From positions 1,364,001 through 1,428,000 of the forward strand of contig CAVOFR010000007.1 of NCBI GenBank assembly GCA_963695075.1: DNA of 64,000 nucleotides. Reading direction: 5' to 3'. Below are positions 59,554-64,000 of this stretch, piece by piece. Origin of the DNA: CAWCAL01 sp963695075 (lineage in GTDB: Bacteria > Actinomycetota > Acidimicrobiia > Acidimicrobiales > CAWCAL01). The notes under the pieces were generated by a model, which saw nothing but the letters and a program-made list of their open reading frames with translations, was not told the origin of the DNA and did no database searches. The position numbers were made by a program, and so were the translations under genes. Numbering within the stretch: the first letter of the stretch is position 1; each line of letters opens with the position of its first letter.

Positions 59554-60616
59554 AAGCTCGGGCGGCGGTGAAGGCGGGGAGGAGGACGTCGTGGATCAGG
59601 GTCAGGCGTTCGGGGTGGGGAGCGAACGCGCTCTTCGCCGCGTTCAGCGTGAACCGTTCCAGCTCCGGCCAGCCGTACCCGAACGTCTCGACCAGCCGGA
59701 CGAGCTCCAGTGACACCGAGGTGTCCGACATCAGTCGGTTGTCGGTATTGACGGTGACCCGGAAGCCCAGCCGATCGAGCAGATCGATGGGGTGGTCGGC
59801 CAGGGAGCGGGCGGCTCCTGAGTGGACGTTCGACGTGGGGCAGATCTCGAGGGGTATCCGGCGGTCGCGAACATAGGCGGCGAGGTCCCCGAGCCCCGGC
59901 TCGGAGCCGCTGCGGTCGATGTCGTCGACTATCCGGATGCCGTGGCCCAGCCGTTCGGCGCCGCACCACTGGATCGCCTTCCAGATGGACGGCAGCCCGT
60001 AACCCTCACCGGCGTGGATCGTGATGTGGTGGTTGGCCCGATGCATCAGCTGGAACGCGTCCAGGTGGTCGTCGGGTGGGTAGCCGTGCTCGGGGCCCGC
60101 CAGATCGAAGCCGACGACACCCTGGTCCCGGTGGCGGACGGTCAGCTCGGCGACCGACACCGAGTCGGGGGTCTCCCGCATGGCGCAGCAGATGGCGTTG
60201 ACGGTGATGGCCCTGTCGGACGAGCCTCGCTCGAAACCGGCCAGGATCGCTTCGAGCACCTGGTCCATCGACAGGCCGTTCCGGGTGTAGAGCTCGGGCG
60301 CGAATCGGACCTCGGCGTACACGACACCGTCGCTCGCCAGATCCTCGGCGCACTCGGTCGCCACCCGTTCGAGCCCATCCCGCGTCTGCATCACACCGAC
60401 CGTGTGGGCGAAGGTTTCGAGGTACAGCTCGAGGTTCCTACGGGCTGCACCACCGGTGAACCACTCCTGGAGGTCGTCGACGTCGGTCGTGGGCAAGGCG
60501 TGGCCCAGATCGGCCGCCAGGTCGATGACGGTGGCCGGTCGCAGCCCGCCGTCGAGGTGGTCGTGCAGCAGCACCTTGGGGATGGCGCGGATGTCGTCGA
60601 GGTTCGGTTCGTTCAT
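59552..60616 (-). CDS. add: Adenosine deaminase
   Basis: 354 residues. Zinc ligands: HDHLDGG (H18, H20), TIHAGEGYG, GHGIRI and TVNTDNRLMS (Asp). The catalytic glutamate is in HAGEG, and CPTSNVHSGA is the conserved substrate loop. TDNR in place of TDDP is normal for Streptomyces-type ADA. It converts (deoxy)adenosine to inosine, feeding PNP. ATG 60616 lies one base after the UPRT stop, as last gene of the minus-strand nucleoside operon. The stop overlaps the hairpin. Confidence 0.93.
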   Translation of the reverse strand: MNEPNLDDIRAIPKVLLHDHLDGGLRPATVIDLAADLGHALPTTDVDDLQEWFTGGAARRNLELYLETFAHTVGVMQTRDGLERVATECAEDLASDGVVYAEVRFAPELYTRNGLSMDQVLEAILAGFERGSSDRAITVNAICCAMRETPDSVSVAELTVRHRDQGVVGFDLAGPEHGYPPDDHLDAFQLMHRANHHITIHAGEGYGLPSIWKAIQWCGAERLGHGIRIVDDIDRSGSEPGLGDLAAYVRDRRIPLEICPTSNVHSGAARSLADHPIDLLDRLGFRVTVNTDNRLMSDTSVSLELVRLVETFGYGWPELERFTLNAAKSAFAPHPERLTLIHDVLLPAFTAARA

Positions 60617-60617
60617 C

Positions 60618-61241
60618 TCACGACCACCCGTACTGGCGGTCTCCCGCATCACCGAGCCCCGGGAGGATGAACCCCTGCTCGTCGAGCCGCTCGTCGATCG
60701 AAGCGACCACCAGGCGTTCCGCGCCACCGTGGGCTTCGACCGCGGCGACGCCCTCGGGCGCGGCCAGGACGCCGACGACGGTCGTGGGGCCACCGTTGCG
60801 CTCGGTCACGACGTCGAGTGCCCGCCCCACGGTGCCTCCGGTGGCCACCATGGGGTCGAGGACGAATACCGGCCGCTGATCGAGGTCGAGCGGGATGGCG
60901 GCCAGATAGCGCTCGGCCTCGAGCGAGTGTTCGTCGCGCCGAAAACCCAGCATGGCCACGTGCGCCTGGGGAAGTAGACGTTGGGCCGCGTCGAGCATGC
61001 CCAGCCCGGCCCGAAGGACCGGTGCGACGAGCGGCTCGACCCGGAGCTCGCGCCCGCTGGTCGGTCCGAGGGGGGTCACGACCTCGACCGTCTCGGCGGG
61101 CAGGGTCCGCGTGCCCTCGACCAGCAGGAGGAGGCTGAGGTCGTGGAGCGCGCGTCGGAATGCGGCGGACCGCGTCGTGGCATCGCGGAGGATGCGAAGC
61201 CGGTCGGCGGCGATCGGATGGTCGACGACGTCGATGATCAT
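60618..61241 (-). CDS. upp: Uracil phosphoribosyltransferase
   Basis: 207 residues. The PRPP loop is VFVLDPMVATGGTVGRAL; VAPVLRAGLGMLDAAQRLLP and the uracil-binding end GLGDAGDRQYG are typical. The N-terminus DHPIAADRLRILRDATT matches E. coli Upp. It makes UMP from uracil, including uracil released by the thymidine/pyrimidine phosphorylase upstream. ATG 61241 overlaps the stop of that gene (ATGA). Confidence 0.95.
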   Translation of the reverse strand: MIIDVVDHPIAADRLRILRDATTRSAAFRRALHDLSLLLLVEGTRTLPAETVEVVTPLGPTSGRELRVEPLVAPVLRAGLGMLDAAQRLLPQAHVAMLGFRRDEHSLEAERYLAAIPLDLDQRPVFVLDPMVATGGTVGRALDVVTERNGGPTTVVGVLAAPEGVAAVEAHGGAERLVVASIDERLDEQGFILPGLGDAGDRQYGWS

Positions 61242-62527
61242 GCGCTCTCCTCTGTCCTGGGGCCGATCCGGCCGCGGATGAGCGGCTGGGCTCGGGGAAG
61301 CGTCGCGCCCACGGTCACCGCCGACTCGACGAGGTCCCGGGCTCGCGACATCGTCGTCTCGTCGTCGGTGTGCAGGGTCATCAGCGGCTGGCCCGGTCCG
61401 ACCGGGTCACCGACTCGCACGTGGAGGAGGACTCCCGCGGTGGCGGAGACCGGGTCGTTCTGGATCGTCCGTCCGGCCCCGAGGATCCAGGCGGCCCGGC
61501 CCACTGCGAGCGCGTCGAGGTCCTGGATGGACCCGGAGTCCTGAGCGGTGAGCGTCTCGGTGTGGCGGGCCGTGGGGAGTGCACCATCGGGGTCGCCGCC
61601 CTGCGCCACGATCATCGCACGCCACCGGTCCATGGCGGCGCCATCGTCGAGGGCGGCGGCCGGGTCGGCATCGATGCCGACGAGATCGAGCATTTCGCCG
61701 GCGAGGGCCAGGGTGACCTCCCGGAGGTCGGCCGGACCGCCACCGGCGAGGCATTCGACCGCCTCGCGGACCTCGAGGGCGTTGCCGACCGCCGCGCCGA
61801 GCGGGGTATCCATTCCCGTGAGCAGGGCGCGGGTCCGCACGCCGTTCGCTTCGCCCAACCCCACCATGGTTCGGGCCAACCGCTCGGCGTCGTCGGGCTC
61901 GCGCAGGAAGGCGGCCCGTCCCACCTTGACGTCGAGCACCAGGGCATCGGTGCCGCTGGCGATCTTCTTCGACATGATCGACGAGGCGATGAGCGGGATG
62001 GACGGGACGGTTCCCGTGACGTCGCGGAGCGCGTACATGCGTTGGTCGGCGGGGGCGAGGTCGGCGCTGGCCGCGATTATGAAACACCCGATCTCACTCA
62101 GCTGGCGGCGGGCCGAAGCGAGGTCGAGGGTCGGGGACCAACCGGGGATGGACTCGAGCTTGTCGAGCGTGCCGCCGGTGTGGCCCAACCCCCGGCCGGA
62201 CACCTGCGGAACGGCGGCGCCACACGCGGCGACGAGAGGGCACAACACTAGGGAGACCTTGTCGCCGACGCCTCCGGTGGAGTGCTTGTCGACCGTCGGT
62301 AGCTCGATCCCGCCGAGGTCGATCCGATGACCGCTGTCCACCATGGCCGCGGTCCAGGTGGTCAGTTCCCGGGAATCGAGCCCCTGGAACACGATCGCCA
62401 TCAGCAGGGCGGTGGCCTGGCGATCGGGCACGCGATGGGCGGTGAACTCCTCGATGAACCAGCTGATCTGCTCGTCGTCGAGCGGCTCACCGTCGCGTTT
62501 CTGCTCGATGAGGTGGACGATGTTCAC
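61238..62527 (-). CDS. deoA: Thymidine/pyrimidine nucleoside phosphorylase
   Basis: 429 residues. The signature SGRGLGHTGGTLDKLESIPG and phosphate-binding KHSTGGVGDKVSL are intact; the C-terminal domain has the usual PYNP fold (AILGAGR-like AWILGAGRT, GVLLHVRVGDPVGPGQPL). It cleaves thymidine, deoxyuridine or uridine. The start is GTG 62527, overlapping the cytidine deaminase stop (GTGA); the longer ORF upstream is in the cdd gene. Confidence 0.93.
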   Translation of the reverse strand: MNIVHLIEQKRDGEPLDDEQISWFIEEFTAHRVPDRQATALLMAIVFQGLDSRELTTWTAAMVDSGHRIDLGGIELPTVDKHSTGGVGDKVSLVLCPLVAACGAAVPQVSGRGLGHTGGTLDKLESIPGWSPTLDLASARRQLSEIGCFIIAASADLAPADQRMYALRDVTGTVPSIPLIASSIMSKKIASGTDALVLDVKVGRAAFLREPDDAERLARTMVGLGEANGVRTRALLTGMDTPLGAAVGNALEVREAVECLAGGGPADLREVTLALAGEMLDLVGIDADPAAALDDGAAMDRWRAMIVAQGGDPDGALPTARHTETLTAQDSGSIQDLDALAVGRAAWILGAGRTIQNDPVSATAGVLLHVRVGDPVGPGQPLMTLHTDDETTMSRARDLVESAVTVGATLPRAQPLIRGRIGPRTEESA

Positions 62528-62946
62528 GGGCGCGACCCGGGAAGATCGTCGGGACCGAATGCATGAGGGAGGAGGTCCGAGAGCGCGGAGTCCGAGTCGC
62601 CGACGGCGACGCGGAGACCGGCCCCACCAGCCTCGAACAACACTTGGCGGCAGGAACCGCACGGCATGAGCGGTTCACCCGGTTGGTCGGGGGAGTGGGT
62701 GGCGATCGCGATCGGTCGCTCGAAGCCGGCGGCATGGAGGGCTGCGACCAGGCCGGCCTCGGCACAGGTCCCGACGGGGTAGGCCGAGTTCTCGACGTTG
62801 CAGCCGGTGACGATTCGCCCCGTCTCGGTCATCGCGGCAGCGCCGACCCTCAGGCCGGAGTACGGGGCATAAGCCCGCTCGGCCACGGCGAGTGCGGCAT
62901 CCCGCAGCCGGGCCCAGTCGATGTCGGTGGGATCGCCGGCGCTCAT
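62524..62946 (-). CDS. cdd: Cytidine deaminase
   Basis: 140 residues, homotetrameric type. The zinc site is TCAEAGLVAALHAAG (CAE) and PCGSCRQVL; YAPYSGLRVGAAA is the substrate segment. It deaminates (deoxy)cytidine, giving uridine for the downstream phosphorylase. ATG 62946 lies one base after the permease stop. The C-terminus is slightly short and proline-rich. Confidence 0.95.
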   Translation of the reverse strand: MSAGDPTDIDWARLRDAALAVAERAYAPYSGLRVGAAAMTETGRIVTGCNVENSAYPVGTCAEAGLVAALHAAGFERPIAIATHSPDQPGEPLMPCGSCRQVLFEAGGAGLRVAVGDSDSALSDLLPHAFGPDDLPGSRP

Positions 62947-62947
62947 G

Positions 62948-64000
62948 TCACTGCTTGATGTAGGGCTGGCCGTCGGCGGCGGGGGGTCGGGCTCGGCCGA
63001 CGACCCCGGCGACCACGATCACCGTGACGATGTAGGGGGTCATGGCCAGGAACTCGGACGGGATCGGTGTGCCCAGGATGCCGAGCTTGCCCTGGAGGGC
63101 GCGGGCGAACCCGAACACCAGACCGGCGGTGAGTACACCGAACGGTTTCCAGCGTCCGAAGATCATGGCGGCCAGCCCGATGAAGCCGACGCCGGACGTG
63201 ATGTTCTCGTCGAAGCGGGAGACCTGGGACAGCGTGATGAATGCGCCACCGAAGCCCGCGATCATGCCTCCCAGGACGACGTTGTGGTACCGGGTTCTGT
63301 AGACATCGATGCCGAGGGTGTCGGCCGCCTCGGGATGCTCGCCCACCGAGCGGGCCCGTAGGCCCCAACGGGTGTAGAAGAGGCCGAGGTGCAGCAGGAT
63401 CACCATTGCGAACATGCCGTATACGAAGAAGCTGTGGTCGAAGAACATCGGGCCGATCACCGGGATGTCGGAGAGGAGCGGCACCGCGTGGTTGTCGAAT
63501 CGCCCAGGGGCGTTGAGGTGGGGGGCGTCGGTGAGCAACCGCGATGACAGGAACGAGGTGAGCCCGATGGCGAAGATGTTGATGACGACGCCTGCGATGA
63601 TCTGATCGACCAGGAACTTGATGGCGAGCACCGCCAGGACGAACCCGAGGAGAGCGCCGACCGCTACGGCGGCGAAGAGCCCGGCCCATACGTTGAGCGC
63701 GGAAGCGACGACCGCGGCCACGAAGGCGGCGGTCAGCAGTTGGCCCTCGATGGCGATGTTGATGACCGCCACACGTTCACAGGTGAGCCCGGAGAGACCC
63801 CCGAGGGTGACCGGCACCGCCAGGATGACGGTGCTGCGGAGCATGCCGACCAGGCTGAACGACGCGCCGGCCGCGGCCCAGCCGAGAAACGCCATCACGA
63901 AGAGGACGAGTCCGATCGCCAGTGCGGTGTTGGTGCGGCCGACGTTCCCCCGGGCGAACTGGAGTCCCGCGAGAAAGGCGAGCGCGCCGGCCACGATGAA
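62948..64000 (-). CDS. Nucleoside-type ABC transporter permease (NupQ/YufQ-like, partial)
   Basis: The frame is open to the window edge; 351 residues are visible and the N-terminus lies beyond 64000 (a GTG at 63994 is within the membrane region and not the start). At least eight membrane helices, with VAVINIAIEGQLLTAAF, GVVINIFAIGLTSFLSSRLL, WGLRARSVGEHPEAADTLGIDVYR and GGAFITLSQVSRF, match the BPL_ABC_transp-2 type permeases of BMP-family nucleoside importers. Downstream are cdd, deoA, upp and add, all tightly coupled, so it should import nucleosides for salvage. Confidence 0.88.
   Translation of the reverse strand, partial: FIVAGALAFLAGLQFARGNVGRTNTALAIGLVLFVMAFLGWAAAGASFSLVGMLRSTVILAVPVTLGGLSGLTCERVAVINIAIEGQLLTAAFVAAVVASALNVWAGLFAAVAVGALLGFVLAVLAIKFLVDQIIAGVVINIFAIGLTSFLSSRLLTDAPHLNAPGRFDNHAVPLLSDIPVIGPMFFDHSFFVYGMFAMVILLHLGLFYTRWGLRARSVGEHPEAADTLGIDVYRTRYHNVVLGGMIAGFGGAFITLSQVSRFDENITSGVGFIGLAAMIFGRWKPFGVLTAGLVFGFARALQGKLGILGTPIPSEFLAMTPYIVTVIVVAGVVGRARPPAADGQPYIKQ

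Noticed and set aside
1..64000. tRNA, rRNA or riboswitch genes
   Set aside because: I saw no cloverleaf with a CCA-type end, rRNA stretch or known riboswitch core by eye. A covariance-model scan would be decisive.

Overview
The window is high-GC, gene-dense, bacterial chromosomal DNA. Several features point to an actinobacterium, most likely of the Acidimicrobiia type: a DUF3499 protein, a WS/DGAT acyltransferase, many acyl-CoA and steroid-type catabolic genes, GTG and TTG starts, and promoters whose -10 box lies six bases before the start codon (leaderless mRNAs). That placement is inference; no rRNA or marker gene settles it. I saw no tRNA, rRNA, CRISPR array, prophage or plasmid genes.

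Layout. 1-1.7 kb: an amidohydrolase cut by the window edge, a 67-bp tandem repeat and a flavin-nucleotide-binding protein. 1.8-5.3 kb: a FIST sensor coupled to a GAF-GGDEF-EAL cyclic-di-GMP enzyme. 5.3-13 kb: a Liv-type ABC importer (lipoprotein, LivH-LivM fusion with a frameshift, LivG, LivF), then a membrane protein, an SDR and a class III aminotransferase. 13-20.8 kb: WS/DGAT, an ECF sigma factor with a membrane partner, hydrolases (one frameshifted), a sugar transferase and an acyl-CoA synthetase. 20.9-25 kb: an esterase, a membrane protein, an RhtA-like exporter and an acyl-CoA dehydrogenase. 25.0-26.0 kb: a REPtron, i.e. a RAYT transposase gene bracketed by two REP hairpins.

26-42 kb: a second acyl-CoA synthetase faces an operon of alcohol dehydrogenase, two DUF35 proteins and two thiolase-fold Ltp-like proteins. 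A KshA-like Rieske oxygenase follows. Together these resemble steroid or isoprenoid side-chain and ring catabolism. Next comes a two-gene unit, a small membrane protein plus an AhpD/carboxymuconolactone-decarboxylase-like protein. The second CxxC cysteine of that protein is an in-frame TGA followed by a SECIS-like hairpin, making it a candidate selenoprotein. RidA, a CoaA-like kinase, a cation/proton antiporter, a haloalkane dehalogenase, a ferredoxin/ferredoxin reductase pair and lysoplasmalogenase complete this stretch.

42-54 kb: a metallophosphoesterase coupled to an M1 aminopeptidase, a decayed methyltransferase, a PfkB (adenosine-kinase-like) kinase, a HELGH protein, DUF3499, a VOC/unknown/enoyl-CoA hydratase operon and two cation antiporters. 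54-64 kb: an amidohydrolase behind a clear operator palindrome, an APH-fold kinase, then nucleoside salvage. Purine nucleoside phosphorylase and a phosphosugar mutase run on the plus strand. A nucleoside-type ABC permease (cut by the window end), cytidine deaminase, thymidine phosphorylase, uracil phosphoribosyltransferase and adenosine deaminase run on the minus strand as one tightly coupled operon.

Non-coding structure is rich: a MITE-like element with 14-bp perfect inner terminal repeats in two full copies (179 and 300 bp) and one relic, a 48-bp palindromic family in two copies, REP hairpins, a near-perfect 22-bp-arm hairpin at the nucleoside locus, and operator-like palindromes.
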